Assembly: GCA_023664605.1 (NCBI GenBank)
Contig: JAMPFF010000007.1
Span: 1-64,000 of the forward strand
Origin: Clostridium sp.
GTDB lineage: Bacteria; Bacillota; Clostridia; Lachnospirales; Lachnospiraceae
Direction: 5' to 3'
DNA length: 64,000 nucleotides
Part shown: positions 34,148-46,187 of the stretch, in pieces
Layout of the letters: every line of letters begins with the position of its first letter
How positions within the stretch are numbered: position 1 is the stretch's first letter
Notes under the pieces: generated by a model
The model's database searches: none
Told to the model about the DNA's origin: nothing
Seen by the model: the letters and a program-made list of their open reading frames with translations, nothing else
Program-made: the position numbers and the translations under genes

Positions 34148-35257
34148 ATGAAAATTGTATGTAAAAAATCTAATCTTTTGAATGGTGTACAAATTGTTTC
34201 CAAGGCAGTTCCAAGTAAAACGACAATGTCTATTTTGGAATGTATTCTGGTAGATGTCAGAAACGGTGAAATCAAATTGGCAGCAAACGATATGGAACTC
34301 GGTATTGAAACGAGGATAGAAGGTGAAGTTATTGAAAGAGGCATGATTGCCTTAGATGCAAAAATTTTCTTAGAAATTGTAAGAAAACTTCCCGACAGTG
34401 ATATTAAGATAGAAACGGATGATAGCTTAAAAACGACTATTACCTGTGAGAAAGCAAAATTTAATATCATAGGAAAATCAGGGGAGGATTTTTCTTATCT
34501 TCCTCTTATAGAAAGAAACGATTGCGTGATTCTTTCACAGTTTACGTTAAAAGAAATTATCAGACAGACTATTTTTTCCATTGCTGATAATGATAACAAT
34601 AAACTGATGACGGGAGAATTATTTGAGATTGATGGAGATATCTTAAAGGTAGTATCTTTGGATGGACATAGAATTTCCATTAGAAAAATTAATTTAAAAA
34701 ATAGTTATGTACCTAAGAAAATAGTCGTTCCGGGAAAAACTTTAAATGAAATCAGTAAGATTCTTTCCGGCGATACGGACAAAGATGTTAATATCTTCTT
34801 TACTGACAATCATATTTTATTTGAATTTGATAATACCATTGTATTGTCGAGATTGATTGAAGGCGAATATTTTAAAGTTGACCAGATGCTTTCAAGTGAT
34901 TATGAAACAAAAGTAAAAATTAATAAAAAAGAATTTTTGAATTGTATTGACAGAGCGACTCTTCTTGTAAAAGAGGGAGATAAGAAGCCTATTATTATCA
35001 ATGTAATGGATGAAGCCATGGAACTTAAGATGAATACCATCATTGGAAGCATGGATGAAGAAATTGACATTGAAAAAAGTGGTAAGGATTTGATGATAGG
35101 ATTCAATCCTAAATTCTTAATCGACGCTTTAAGGGTAATTGATGATGAGGAAGTTGATTTATATATGGTAAATCCAAAAGCGCCATGCTTTATCAGGGAT
35201 GTGGAAGAAAATTATATCTATTTGATTCTTCCTGTCAACTTTACAACTGTAAACTAA
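34148..35257 (+). CDS. dnaN: DNA polymerase III beta subunit (sliding clamp)
   Basis: Ring-shaped clamp that tethers polymerase to DNA. The 369-residue protein starts MKIVCKKSNLLNGVQIVSKA and has the three-domain clamp layout, with domain 1 containing SKTTMSILECILVDVRNGEI and LAANDMELGIETRIEG, domain 2 FTLKEIIRQTIFSIADND, and the C-terminal FIRDVEENYIYLILPVN, whose YLILPV ending is the hallmark. Length is normal. Only a DnaA box and ribosome site separate it from the dnaA transcript spacer. Confidence 0.97.
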   Translation: MKIVCKKSNLLNGVQIVSKAVPSKTTMSILECILVDVRNGEIKLAANDMELGIETRIEGEVIERGMIALDAKIFLEIVRKLPDSDIKIETDDSLKTTITCEKAKFNIIGKSGEDFSYLPLIERNDCVILSQFTLKEIIRQTIFSIADNDNNKLMTGELFEIDGDILKVVSLDGHRISIRKINLKNSYVPKKIVVPGKTLNEISKILSGDTDKDVNIFFTDNHILFEFDNTIVLSRLIEGEYFKVDQMLSSDYETKVKINKKEFLNCIDRATLLVKEGDKKPIIINVMDEAMELKMNTIIGSMDEEIDIEKSGKDLMIGFNPKFLIDALRVIDDEEVDLYMVNPKAPCFIRDVEENYIYLILPVNFTTVN

Positions 35258-35284
35258 TATTTTTATGTTTAAGATTGGAAGTAT

Positions 35285-35494
35285 ATGGAAACAATAAAAA
35301 TAAAAGATGACTTTATTAAACTTGGTCAAGCCATAAAACTTGCAGGCCTTGTAGAATCAGGAGTACAAGCTAAAGTAGAAATTCAGGAAGGTTATGTAAA
35401 AGTAAATGGCAAAGTGGAATACCAGCGCGGAAAAAAAATTCACGCCGGAGATGTGATTGAGTTTGATGGGCAGCAAATTAAGGTAGAAAACTGA
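35285..35494 (+). CDS. yaaA: S4-domain RNA-binding protein YaaA
   Basis: A 69-residue protein that is essentially one S4 domain: IKLGQAIKLAGLVESGVQAK-type start (FIKLGQAIKLAGLVESG), then VEIQEGYVKVNGKVEYQRGK and KIHAGDVIEFDG. It is implicated in ribosome-related RNA binding in Firmicutes. It lies 27 bp behind dnaN, and its stop codon TGA shares one base with the recF start ATG, so the two are translationally coupled. This dnaN-yaaA-recF order is the standard Bacillus/Clostridia arrangement. Confidence 0.95.
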   Translation: METIKIKDDFIKLGQAIKLAGLVESGVQAKVEIQEGYVKVNGKVEYQRGKKIHAGDVIEFDGQQIKVEN

Positions 35495-36588
35495 TGATTA
35501 TTAAGTCATTAGAATTAGCGGATTTTAGAAATTATCATTCTCTGGAAATTCATTTCAGTAACGGAACGAATATTTTATATGGGGATAATGCGCAGGGAAA
35601 GACAAATATATTAGAAGCTATTTATTTATCTTCCACAACGAAATCCCATAGAGGAAGTAAAGACAGGGATATTATAAATTTTGATAAAGAAGAAGCCCAT
35701 ATCAGAACTTTGCTGGAAAAAGACAGTATCGAAAATAGAATTGATATGCATCTTAGGAAAAGTAAGGCAAAGGGCATTGCTATCAATGGACAGAAAATAA
35801 AAAAAGCGGCGCAGCTTTTGGGATTATTAAACGTTGTTTTTTTCTCGCCGGAGGATTTAAGTATTATTAAGAACGGTCCTGCCGAAAGAAGAAGATTTGT
35901 GGATATGGAGCTTTGCCAGCTTGATAGTTTTTATTTATATAACCTGAATCATTATAATAAAATAGTGAATCAGAGAAATAAATTGTTAAAGGACATGTAT
36001 TTTCGCCCGGAACTTAAGGATACTTTAAATATATGGGATTCCCAGCTTATTTCTTTTGGCAGTAAGATTATCGAAAGAAGAGAACTTTTTGTAAAACAAT
36101 TAAATGAAATTATATTTGACATACATAGAAAATTATCCGGGAATAAAGAAGATTTACTGATTCATTATGAACCTGATACGAAGATAGAAGATTATGAGAA
36201 TGCTTTAAAAAACAGTCAGGAAAAAGATATTAAATTAAAACAGACTACGGTCGGCCCTCATAGAGATGATTTTTCTTTTATTGAAAAAAATATAGACATT
36301 CGTAAATTCGGTTCTCAAGGTCAGCAGAGAACTGCTGCTTTGTCTTTAAAATTATCAGAAATTGAGTTGGTAAAAAAAATGACGAAAGATAATCCTGTTC
36401 TTCTTTTGGATGATGTTCTATCGGAGCTTGACAGTAACAGACAAAATTATCTTTTAAATAATATAGGAGATATACAGACAATTATTACCTGTACGGGATT
36501 GGATGAATTTATTAATAACAGATTTGAAATAGACAAGGTATTTCAAATTGAAAAAGGCAGTATTGTGACGGCAGACGTCACAGGTTAA
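35494..36588 (+). CDS. recF: DNA replication and repair protein RecF
   Basis: SMC-like ATPase that helps load RecA at gaps. The 364-residue protein starts MIIKSLELADFRNYHSLEIH. It has Walker A in LYGDNAQGKTNILEAIYLS (about 29-47), the signature FGSQGQQRTAALSLKLSEIE, and Walker B with PVLLLDDVLSELDSNRQNYL. The KNGPAERRRFVDMELCQL stretch is also typical. Overlap with yaaA and 9 bp to gyrB place it in the origin operon. Expression probably follows dnaN. Confidence 0.97.
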   Translation: MIIKSLELADFRNYHSLEIHFSNGTNILYGDNAQGKTNILEAIYLSSTTKSHRGSKDRDIINFDKEEAHIRTLLEKDSIENRIDMHLRKSKAKGIAINGQKIKKAAQLLGLLNVVFFSPEDLSIIKNGPAERRRFVDMELCQLDSFYLYNLNHYNKIVNQRNKLLKDMYFRPELKDTLNIWDSQLISFGSKIIERRELFVKQLNEIIFDIHRKLSGNKEDLLIHYEPDTKIEDYENALKNSQEKDIKLKQTTVGPHRDDFSFIEKNIDIRKFGSQGQQRTAALSLKLSEIELVKKMTKDNPVLLLDDVLSELDSNRQNYLLNNIGDIQTIITCTGLDEFINNRFEIDKVFQIEKGSIVTADVTG

Positions 36589-38526
<1,938 letters not shown>

Positions 38527-38583
38527 GTAAAATAAGGTCGGATAGAAACCGGAATGATTTCCGGTGAAAGGAATTAGACTAAA

Positions 38584-41154
38584 ATGGATGAACGTATATT
38601 TGACAAAATTGAAGAAGTAGACCTTAAGAAAAAAATGGAAGATTCTTACATCGATTATGCAATGAGCGTTATTGCAGCACGTGCGCTTCCTGATGTAAGA
38701 GACGGTTTGAAACCGGTACAACGAAGAGTTCTGTATTCCATGATTGAATTGAATAACGGACCTGACAAACCGCACAGAAAAAGCGCGCGTATTGTCGGTG
38801 ATACGATGGGTAAGTATCATCCTCACGGTGATAGTTCTATTTATGGCGCTCTCGTTAATATGGCGCAGGAATGGTCTACCCGTTATCCTTTGGTGGATGG
38901 TCATGGAAATTTCGGTTCCGTAGACGGTGACGGCGCTGCCGCAATGCGTTATACAGAGGCACGTTTGAGTAAGATTTCCATGGAACTGCTTGCGGATATC
39001 AATAAAGATACGGTCGATTTTGCACCAAACTTTGACGATACCGAAAAAGAACCTGTTGTGCTGCCGAGCCGTTATCCAAATTTGTTAGTAAACGGCACTT
39101 CCGGTATTGCAGTCGGCATGGCAACGAATATTCCGCCTCATAATTTACGTGAAGTGGTAAATGCCGTTGTTAAAATTATAGACAATCAGGTGCAGGAAAA
39201 CAGAAAAACGGATATAGAAGAAGTATTGGAACTTGTAAAAGCTCCTGATTTTCCTACCGGCGGTGTTATTCTCGGTACAAGAGGCGCGGAAGAAGCTTAT
39301 CGCACCGGACGCGGTAAAGTAAGAGTGCGCGCCGTGACAAACATTGAAACAATGGAAAACGGGAAAAGCCGTATTATCGTAACGGAACTTCCCTATATGG
39401 TAAATAAGGCGAATCTGATTTTAAAAATTGCCGATATGGTAAAACTGAAAAAAATCGACGGCATAACAGACCTTCGCGACGAGACAAACCGCGAGGGTAT
39501 GAGAATCGTTATCGAGCTTAGAAAAGACGCCAATGCAAACATTATCTTAAATCAGCTTTACAAACATACACAGTTACAGGATTCTTTCGGTATCATTATG
39601 TTAGCGCTTGTTAATCAGGAACCGAAAGTAATGAATCTTCTGGATATGCTCGGCTATTATTTGGAGCATCAAAAAGACGTTGTTACCAGAAGAACGAAAT
39701 ATGATTTAAATAAAGCGGAAGAACGAGACCATATTTTACAGGGATTGTTAATCGCCCTTAATAATATCGATGAAGTGATTCAGATTATCAGAGGCAGCCA
39801 GACAACCCAGATTGCAAAAGAAAGGTTAATGGAACGTTTTGCTCTTACCGATGCACAGTCACAGGCAATCGTGGACATGCGTCTGCGGGCTTTGACAGGT
39901 CTGGAAAGAGAAAAACTTGAAAACGAACATAAAGAATTATTGGCAAAAATTGCAGAATTAAAGGCAATTTTGGCAGATGAGAAATTGTTGCTTGGCGTTA
40001 TTAAAGAAGAGATGTTGATGATTGCCGAAAAATTTGGCGATGACAGAAGAAGTAAAATTGGATACGACGTATATGATATCAATATGGAAGATTTGATTCC
40101 GAGAGATAATACAATTATCGCCATGACAAGCCTGGGCTATGTCAAGAGAATGACAGTGGATAATTTTAAGGCGCAGCACCGCGGCGGTAAAGGAATCAAA
40201 GGGATGCAGACGATTGAGGAAGATTACATAGAAGACCTTCTGATGACAACAACGCATCATTATCTGATGTTTTTTACCAATTTCGGAAGAGTCTATCGGC
40301 TGAAAGCGTATGAAATTCCGGAGGCCGGACGGACGGCAAGAGGAACTGCAATTATTAACCTTTTGCAGTTAAATCCGGGTGAAAAAATTTCCGCTATGAT
40401 ACCGATTAAAGACTATGAAGAGAATAAAAATTTATTCATGGTTACCAAAAAAGGTATTGTAAAGAAAACTTCTATTCTGGAATATAGTAACGTTAGGAAA
40501 AAAGGTCTTGCGGCTATCAATCTTCGTGAAGATGACGAACTGATTGAAGTGAAATCAACGGACGCGGATACGGAAATTTTCCTTGTGACAAAACAGGGTA
40601 TGTGTATCAGATTCAAGGAAACCGACGTCAGGGCAACCGGAAGAACATCCATGGGCGTTATTGGTATGAATTTATCCGATGGAGATGAAGTTATTGGTAT
40701 GCAGTTAGACCATCAGGGAGATTCTCTCTTGATTGTATCCGAGAACGGTCTTGGAAAACGGACTTATCTGGATGAATTTAGCGTACAGCACCGTGGCGGT
40801 AAAGGCGTAAAATGCTATAAGATTACTGAAAAGACTGGACAGGTAGTTGCCGTAAAAGCCGTTAATGACGACCATGAAATTATGATGATTACCACAGAAG
40901 GCGTTATTATCCAACTGCGGATGGAAGATATCTCAACACTGGGGCGTATTACATCCGGCGTCAAGATGATGAATCTGGAAGAGGATGTCAAAGTCGCTAA
41001 GATTGCCAAGGTAAGGGAAAAAGTAAGCGACGGCAGCCAGGAATTTGAAAATATCGACGATGCAATGGAAGATATCCCGGAAGAAGAGCGATATGCTAAC
41101 ATTCCGGATGATGACGAAGAAGTAACGCTGCCGCAGGAGAAAGAGGAAGAATAA
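38584..41154 (+). CDS. gyrA: DNA gyrase subunit A
   Basis: DNA-cleaving subunit of gyrase. The 856-residue protein has the winged-helix core [17 protein letters not shown], the quinolone-region motif [20 protein letters not shown] with Ser84 and Gly88 (Escherichia coli positions Ser83 and Asp87), and catalytic Tyr123 in [11 protein letters not shown]. The C-terminal beta-pinwheel carries the GyrA box [14 protein letters not shown] (about residue 533) and a second RGGKG repeat later, then an acidic tail ([16 protein letters not shown]). It follows gyrB by 57 bp and is closed by a strong terminator. Confidence 0.98.
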   Translation: MDERIFDKIEEVDLKKKMEDSYIDYAMSVIAARALPDVRDGLKPVQRRVLYSMIELNNGPDKPHRKSARIVGDTMGKYHPHGDSSIYGALVNMAQEWSTRYPLVDGHGNFGSVDGDGAAAMRYTEARLSKISMELLADINKDTVDFAPNFDDTEKEPVVLPSRYPNLLVNGTSGIAVGMATNIPPHNLREVVNAVVKIIDNQVQENRKTDIEEVLELVKAPDFPTGGVILGTRGAEEAYRTGRGKVRVRAVTNIETMENGKSRIIVTELPYMVNKANLILKIADMVKLKKIDGITDLRDETNREGMRIVIELRKDANANIILNQLYKHTQLQDSFGIIMLALVNQEPKVMNLLDMLGYYLEHQKDVVTRRTKYDLNKAEERDHILQGLLIALNNIDEVIQIIRGSQTTQIAKERLMERFALTDAQSQAIVDMRLRALTGLEREKLENEHKELLAKIAELKAILADEKLLLGVIKEEMLMIAEKFGDDRRSKIGYDVYDINMEDLIPRDNTIIAMTSLGYVKRMTVDNFKAQHRGGKGIKGMQTIEEDYIEDLLMTTTHHYLMFFTNFGRVYRLKAYEIPEAGRTARGTAIINLLQLNPGEKISAMIPIKDYEENKNLFMVTKKGIVKKTSILEYSNVRKKGLAAINLREDDELIEVKSTDADTEIFLVTKQGMCIRFKETDVRATGRTSMGVIGMNLSDGDEVIGMQLDHQGDSLLIVSENGLGKRTYLDEFSVQHRGGKGVKCYKITEKTGQVVAVKAVNDDHEIMMITTEGVIIQLRMEDISTLGRITSGVKMMNLEEDVKVAKIAKVREKVSDGSQEFENIDDAMEDIPEEERYANIPDDDEEVTLPQEKEEE

Positions 41155-41184
41155 TGTGAAAAATAAATTATTTCACAGAATAAA

Positions 41185-41215
41185 AGAGATGCTGCTGTGT
41201 GGCATCTCTTTTTTT
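41185..41215 (+). terminator. Terminator after gyrA
   Basis: AGAGATGC (41185 onward) pairs with GCATCTCT across a 9-nt loop, followed by seven T. A shorter TGTGAAA/TTTCACA hairpin at 41155-41178 precedes it. Confidence 0.9.
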
Positions 41216-41270
41216 AGAAATGGGGTTTCATGTAAAATGCTAAGATTGACGGAAAGGCATAGTAATAAAT

Positions 41271-42452
41271 ATGAATAACGGTATGTATGATAAAATCAAC
41301 CGAAGTAAAACAGGGAAAAAAGATACGAAATTTGGAGTAACCGTTATGATTATACTTATCATAGCGGCTGTTATTATTGCTTCTTTCGCCTGGTCGTTCG
41401 GATTCCGTTATCGGTTTTCCCATTTTTTACAGCAATTATCAGACTGCACTTCTTATGCTTTGAAAGAAGACTCTCTTATCGTAGAATTGAATGGAAAATT
41501 ATATCAACTGGCGGATGATAACACGCAAGACATTTTTAATTACATAACGCTTAACGGTTATGGCAAGGAAAGTAAAGAGACGCCTGACAAAGAGCCTATT
41601 ACGCTCGATTATGGAAATGGAGCAGTATTAAAATTATGGAGCGTTCCGGCGGATGGATATACAAATAGCAGCGGGCTTTTTATACATTATGAGGACACGG
41701 ATGGAAATTCTTATTCTTATATTAACTATAAGATGACCCTTGAAACGATTGTCACGAGGTATCTGCTTTATGATAATATTGAATTAACCGAAGATAAAAC
41801 AGATACAGAGAAAATATTGGTAAGTGAGAATAATGTAGAAGAAAGTGAAGTAGAAAAGAAAATAGAAAATAAGACAGAAGAAAAAGGTGAGATGGATATA
41901 TATGATGAAAAAATAACGATTCAGGAGATGGATTGGGATGCATACCGGGATATTATGAATGCAGAAGAATTTGAAACGCTGTCAGAATATTTACCTGTTT
42001 TGACGAATGAAAAAACATTTATATGGGATGTTGATTTTTATTTTCATGATGAAAGAGAACAGAAAGTGGTCACTATAGATGAATTTAGATATATTATTGA
42101 TAATGAACTATGGCATATAGAATATAACCCAGATGAATTTTGGGTAAATTCCATTGCCATATGTGATATAGATGGAGATGAAACAAAAGAATTAATTTTA
42201 TTATTTGAGCATCATGACGGGCATTTTCTGATTTTACATAAAGAAGATGAAGAGTTTTATGGAACAAACAGAGTTTTTCGTGGTTTTACAGCATTACAGA
42301 CAAATGGAACATATATTGCTTCCGGAGGAGCAGCTTATAATTATTATTGTAAAATGAAATTCATAGATGGTAAATTTGAAGAAGATTTATTAGGACATAC
42401 AGATTTGGAAGATAATGATGTAATTTATTATGATGCAATCAGAAAGGAATAA
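41271..42452 (+). CDS. Membrane-anchored protein with FG-GAP-like C-terminus
   Basis: I do not recognise this 393-residue protein as a whole. It has a basic N-terminus and one transmembrane helix (about 23-45, VTVMIILIIAAVIIASFAWS), then an extracellular region that resembles small membrane-bound Lachnospiraceae proteins of unknown function. After a highly charged linker (about 190-210, VEESEVEKKIENKTEEKGEM) comes a second domain containing ICDIDGDETKELILLFEHH. This resembles a calcium-binding FG-GAP/VCBS repeat, followed by aromatic-rich strands. The two halves look like a fusion. The second half is more A/T-rich. It lies 9 bp before the metallophosphoesterase gene, so they may be co-transcribed. 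Confidence 0.6.
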   Translation: MNNGMYDKINRSKTGKKDTKFGVTVMIILIIAAVIIASFAWSFGFRYRFSHFLQQLSDCTSYALKEDSLIVELNGKLYQLADDNTQDIFNYITLNGYGKESKETPDKEPITLDYGNGAVLKLWSVPADGYTNSSGLFIHYEDTDGNSYSYINYKMTLETIVTRYLLYDNIELTEDKTDTEKILVSENNVEESEVEKKIENKTEEKGEMDIYDEKITIQEMDWDAYRDIMNAEEFETLSEYLPVLTNEKTFIWDVDFYFHDEREQKVVTIDEFRYIIDNELWHIEYNPDEFWVNSIAICDIDGDETKELILLFEHHDGHFLILHKEDEEFYGTNRVFRGFTALQTNGTYIASGGAAYNYYCKMKFIDGKFEEDLLGHTDLEDNDVIYYDAIRKE

Positions 42453-42460
42453 AAACTATT

Positions 42461-43318
42461 ATGAAACTGGCGGTTATTGGAGATATTCACAGTAATTATA
42501 TAGCCTTGGAAACCTGTATTAACCATGCGTTGGACAAAGATGTAGAAGAATTTCTTTTTCTCGGCGATTATATCAGCGACTGCCCCTATCCGCAGAAAAC
42601 AATGCAGATTATTTATGAAATGCAGAAAAAATACATATGTTATTTTATCCGTGGAAACAGGGAAGATTATATGCTAAACCATAGAAAAAATCCGGGAGAA
42701 AAATGGACATATTCTTCGGCAAGCGGCAATCTTTTGTATACTTATGAAAATCTTACCGAAAAGGATTTTGATTTTTTTAGCAGGCTGGATATCAAAGGAA
42801 TTTATCAAAAAGACGGGTATCCTGCTTTCCGGTATTGTCACGGTTCTCTTACATCTTCTTCGGAACCGCTTCGGCTGGATAATGAAAATCTGGAATCCAT
42901 TATGAAAAATCTGGATGTGGATTTATTAGTGAGCGGACATGCGCATATACAAGAAAGCATAACCTGCGGAGGAAAGAAGCTTATCCGCCCCGGCTCTGTC
43001 GGGATTCCCTGGTATCATGGCGGAAAAACACAGTATATGATTCTGCACGGAACAAGCGGGGGCTGGGAGGAGGAATTTTTCCAGTTAGAATATGATGTAG
43101 ATATGATAAAAAAGGATTTTGAAACGTCCGGTTTAGATAAAAAAGCGCCTTACTGGGCGAAATTAAATAAATACACGCTTGATACAGGAAAAGATTATAC
43201 GACTCCCTGTTTAAAACTTGCTTTTAAGTTGTGCGAAGAAGCCGAAGGCAGCGTAAAGTGGCCGGATATTCCGGAAAAATACTGGAAAGAGGCGGCAGCG
43301 GCATTTGGTGTAATGTAA
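42461..43318 (+). CDS. Metallophosphoesterase of the YfcE/MJ0936 type
   Basis: A 285-residue calcineurin-like phosphoesterase. The metal-binding motifs are clear: MKLAVIGDIHSNYIALE (D-x-H), FLFLGDYISD (GD), CYFIRGNREDYML (GNxE/D-like), the catalytic His in FRYCHGSLTSS and VSGHAHIQESI (GHxH). The family hydrolyses phosphodiesters or phosphomonoesters with two metals; the substrate is unknown. The C-terminal 100 residues extend beyond the minimal domain. It starts 8 bp behind the upstream membrane protein, and the ABC-class ATPase begins 14 bp after its stop codon. Co-expression of these is likely. Confidence 0.88.
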   Translation: MKLAVIGDIHSNYIALETCINHALDKDVEEFLFLGDYISDCPYPQKTMQIIYEMQKKYICYFIRGNREDYMLNHRKNPGEKWTYSSASGNLLYTYENLTEKDFDFFSRLDIKGIYQKDGYPAFRYCHGSLTSSSEPLRLDNENLESIMKNLDVDLLVSGHAHIQESITCGGKKLIRPGSVGIPWYHGGKTQYMILHGTSGGWEEEFFQLEYDVDMIKKDFETSGLDKKAPYWAKLNKYTLDTGKDYTTPCLKLAFKLCEEAEGSVKWPDIPEKYWKEAAAAFGVM

Positions 43319-43332
43319 GAATGGAGGATATT

Positions 43333-45060
43333 ATGAAATCATCAGAAGAATTAAGGAACAATTTGCGGGCAATTAACCATAAAAGTTATCCTGCTTATAA
43401 ATCGCTGGCGGGAAGTTATTCGTTTGGGAAGTATATATTAAATATCGAACATGTGCAGGGAGACCCTTTTGCCGCGCCGTCCAGACTCAGCGTAAAAGTC
43501 AGCCATAAGACGGCGGGGTTTCCGGCGGCGTATTATGAGACAAAATGGAATAAAACGGCGTTGGAGGATTATTTGATACGTCGTTTTCATAAACAGGCGG
43601 ATAAATTCTGTTTTCAGGCAAAAGGTTCGGGAAAGAGCGGTATCATTACCGTGAGCAGATGCGGTCAGGAAGTTTTGGAAAGAACGTCATGCGAAGTGGC
43701 GGCGGAAGAGATTACCGTGCGGTTTGAAGTGGGATTTCCGGCAAACGGACGCACTATCAACGCGCCGGAACTGGAAAAAATTTTATTCGATTTTATTCCC
43801 GTCTGTGTGGAACAAAGCCTGTATTATGTGAAAACGCCGAAAGAAGAACTGGAAAAGACAATTTATCTGGCTGAAGATCAGCATTTTATCAGGGAAGAGA
43901 TGAAAAAACAGGATATTGTCGCTTTTATAGCGGACGGTTCTATCCTGCCGAGGGAAAGCGGCGTATCGGATAAACCGTTGAAAGACGGCGTTCCTTTCCA
44001 AACGCCAGAAGAGATGGCGGTTACTTTGAAATTACCCCATAAAGGGGAGTTAAAAGGCATGGGCATTAAAAAAGGCATTACCCTAATCGTGGGCGGCGGC
44101 TATCATGGAAAGTCTACGCTTTTAAAGGCATTGGAAAGAGGCGTTTATAATCATATCGCCGGAGACGGAAGAGAATATGTGATAACGGATGAAACTGCGT
44201 TAAAGCTTCGCGCGGAGGACGGCAGGAAGATTACGAATACGGATATTTCTCTTTTTATCAACCATCTTCCAAACGGGAAAGATACGCATAAATTCTGTAC
44301 CTTGGACGCCAGCGGAAGCACTTCGCAGGCGGCTAATATTATCGAGGGAATAGAAGCGGGCGCAGAGCTTTTTCTGATAGACGAGGATACTTCGGCGACA
44401 AATTTCATGGTGCGGGATGAGTTGATGCAGCGGATCGTGGCAAGAGAGAAAGAGCCGATTACGCCTTTTTTGGAGCGTGCAAAGGACTTATATGAAAAAG
44501 CCGGTATTTCTACGATTTTAGTAGTCGGAAGCTGCGGTTCTTATTTCTATATAGCGGATAAGATTATCCAGATGGATTCCTATCAGGCATTGGACATTAC
44601 AGAAGAAACGAAAAAAATTCTGGAAAATGATTCGGCTGCCACTTTGACAAATCCTAAATTTTCGGCGCCGGATTTTCATCTGCCATCGGATAAAAGGAAA
44701 ATTGATTTATCCGGTACTATGCAGAAGCGGAAAAATTACCGGGGAAACGGTTATGTGGAAGAACGCCTGAAAATCAAAAGGATGGGAAAGACGGCATTTT
44801 CGATTGGAAAAGAAAATTTGGATTTGCGCTATGTGGAGCAGATTGTGGATGAGGAGCAGACCCAGACGCTCGCCTATCTTTTGCGTTATGCGAAAGAGCA
44901 TTATGCGGAAAGTGAAAGCGACGTCAAAAGCATTGTCAAGGCATTAGAAAATATATTAAGGACAAAAGGGCTGACGGGTATCTGCGATAAAGGAAATGTT
45001 CCGTCGGGTCTTGCCATGCCGAGGGTACAGGAGATTTTCGCGTGTTTTAACAGATATTAA
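43333..45060 (+). CDS. Predicted ABC-class ATPase (PF09818 type)
   Basis: A 575-residue protein of the family called predicted ATPase of the ABC class. The N-terminal 240 residues include the family-specific SFGKYILNIEHVQGDPFAAP. Walker A is GGGYHGKST at 254-262, and Walker B lies in AELFLIDEDTSATNFM (about 340-355), preceded by LDASGSTSQAANIIEGIEAG, which replaces the usual ABC signature. No membrane domain or permease is present, so it is probably a soluble nucleic-acid-linked ATPase. The ATG at 43333 has GGAGG 5 nt upstream; a longer frame overlapping the upstream gene has no such site. The role is unknown. Confidence 0.85.
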   Translation: MKSSEELRNNLRAINHKSYPAYKSLAGSYSFGKYILNIEHVQGDPFAAPSRLSVKVSHKTAGFPAAYYETKWNKTALEDYLIRRFHKQADKFCFQAKGSGKSGIITVSRCGQEVLERTSCEVAAEEITVRFEVGFPANGRTINAPELEKILFDFIPVCVEQSLYYVKTPKEELEKTIYLAEDQHFIREEMKKQDIVAFIADGSILPRESGVSDKPLKDGVPFQTPEEMAVTLKLPHKGELKGMGIKKGITLIVGGGYHGKSTLLKALERGVYNHIAGDGREYVITDETALKLRAEDGRKITNTDISLFINHLPNGKDTHKFCTLDASGSTSQAANIIEGIEAGAELFLIDEDTSATNFMVRDELMQRIVAREKEPITPFLERAKDLYEKAGISTILVVGSCGSYFYIADKIIQMDSYQALDITEETKKILENDSAATLTNPKFSAPDFHLPSDKRKIDLSGTMQKRKNYRGNGYVEERLKIKRMGKTAFSIGKENLDLRYVEQIVDEEQTQTLAYLLRYAKEHYAESESDVKSIVKALENILRTKGLTGICDKGNVPSGLAMPRVQEIFACFNRY

Positions 45061-45070
45061 AAATCACTAA

Positions 45071-45112
45071 AATGTCCGATTTACCAGAAAATTTTGTGGT
45101 AAACCGGACATT
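45071..45112. terminator. Bidirectional stem-loop between convergent genes
   Basis: AATGTCCGATTTACCA (45071-45086) and TGGTAAACCGGACATT (45097-45112) are complementary except for one position (a possible G-U pair), with a 10-nt loop. It lies between the ABC-class ATPase stop and the XRE gene stop. The arms are long but the flanking T runs are weak. Confidence 0.6.
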
Positions 45113-45126
45113 AGAATTGTGTACAT

Positions 45127-46065
45127 CTATTTTTTATGAACAGACTCCACAATAATAGAAGCAATTCCACAGCCGATTCCAAATACCGGAAATACGACAA
45201 CGGAGGGCATACCCCATTTATTCCAAACAAATCCCAGTATTAAATAGATGATGACTGCAAGCAGCATAAGGCATCCGTTGATACGTCCTTTGAGTTGATT
45301 TTTCTTATAATAATCAGATTCTGTATCATGTGATAAATTATATTCCTCTATGTTATATTTCGATTTCTGCATTCCTGCATAGACAAAAACAGTTACCGCA
45401 ATAGCAATCAATAAAAAAAAGAAAGCGCCGGAAATAATTTCGTAATCATAGGAAGCGGGCATATTTTGTTGGATAACGGAAGAAACGGCGTCTGTGCCCA
45501 TTGTTCCTATCGATATTAAAACGCCGATTAGGATAAGAACAAGGCCGGATGTTATCATAACCGTAAATTTTTTATTGAACTTGTCAATTTCACTTTCATG
45601 GTAGAAATTTTCTATGTAGAGATTCTTTTTTTCAAAATCCGAATGCCATATTCCCGCAACGATAAAAACCGCCACGGAAATAATAATAAAAATGAAAAAT
45701 ATAATACCTGAAATTTCTTCCATAATCTCGCTTCCGGCATTTATTCCCATTAGCAGAGATGCAACGGATAAACCGAATAAAATGAAGAAAACGCCTGCGG
45801 ATATCATTTTGCTGAATGTATTCATATGATTGTCATATTCGGCTTTGTCCTCTACATAGAGCGCGCTGATATCTTTTTGCAGTAAATCGTCCATACTGCA
45901 ATGGAACATCTGGCATAGCTGTATTAACTTATCCATCTCCGGATAAGTGGCGTCAGATTCCCATTTTGACACGGACTGTCTGGAGACCTCCAGCCTTTCC
46001 GCCAGTTGTTCCTGTGTAATATTTTCCTTTTTCCTAAGAAATTGTAAATTTTCGCCTAAACTCAT
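45127..46065 (-). CDS. XRE-family regulator with membrane-embedded C-terminus
   Basis: A 312-residue protein. Residues 1-55 are a Cro/CI-type helix-turn-helix (LGENLQFLRKKENITQEQLA, then RLEVSRQSVSKWESDATYPE). About 230 residues follow with six hydrophobic helices (for example SAGVFFILFGLSVASLLMGI and FFFLLIAIAVTVFVYAGMQ). Such one-protein membrane regulators are common in Lachnospiraceae and may sense envelope or membrane state. The ATG at 46063-46065 is chosen because AAAGGAG lies 9 nt upstream; the extended frame adds ten residues. Nothing next to it shows what it regulates. Confidence 0.85.
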   Translation of the reverse strand: MSLGENLQFLRKKENITQEQLAERLEVSRQSVSKWESDATYPEMDKLIQLCQMFHCSMDDLLQKDISALYVEDKAEYDNHMNTFSKMISAGVFFILFGLSVASLLMGINAGSEIMEEISGIIFFIFIIISVAVFIVAGIWHSDFEKKNLYIENFYHESEIDKFNKKFTVMITSGLVLILIGVLISIGTMGTDAVSSVIQQNMPASYDYEIISGAFFFLLIAIAVTVFVYAGMQKSKYNIEEYNLSHDTESDYYKKNQLKGRINGCLMLLAVIIYLILGFVWNKWGMPSVVVFPVFGIGCGIASIIVESVHKK

Positions 46066-46187
46066 TTTTTGTACTCCTTTCTTTTTATGTGCCATGCACT
46101 TGTTAGGCTTACTTTACAAAATCAGGCATGTAAACGCTACAAACTTCATGTTGCTTTTTGGTTTTTTGATGGTGATTTCAGGTTGCA

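Noticed and set aside
40780-40830. Second GyrA-box-like RGGKG motif as an anomaly
   Set aside because: Repeated blade motifs of this kind are normal in the C-terminal pinwheel of Gram-positive GyrA.
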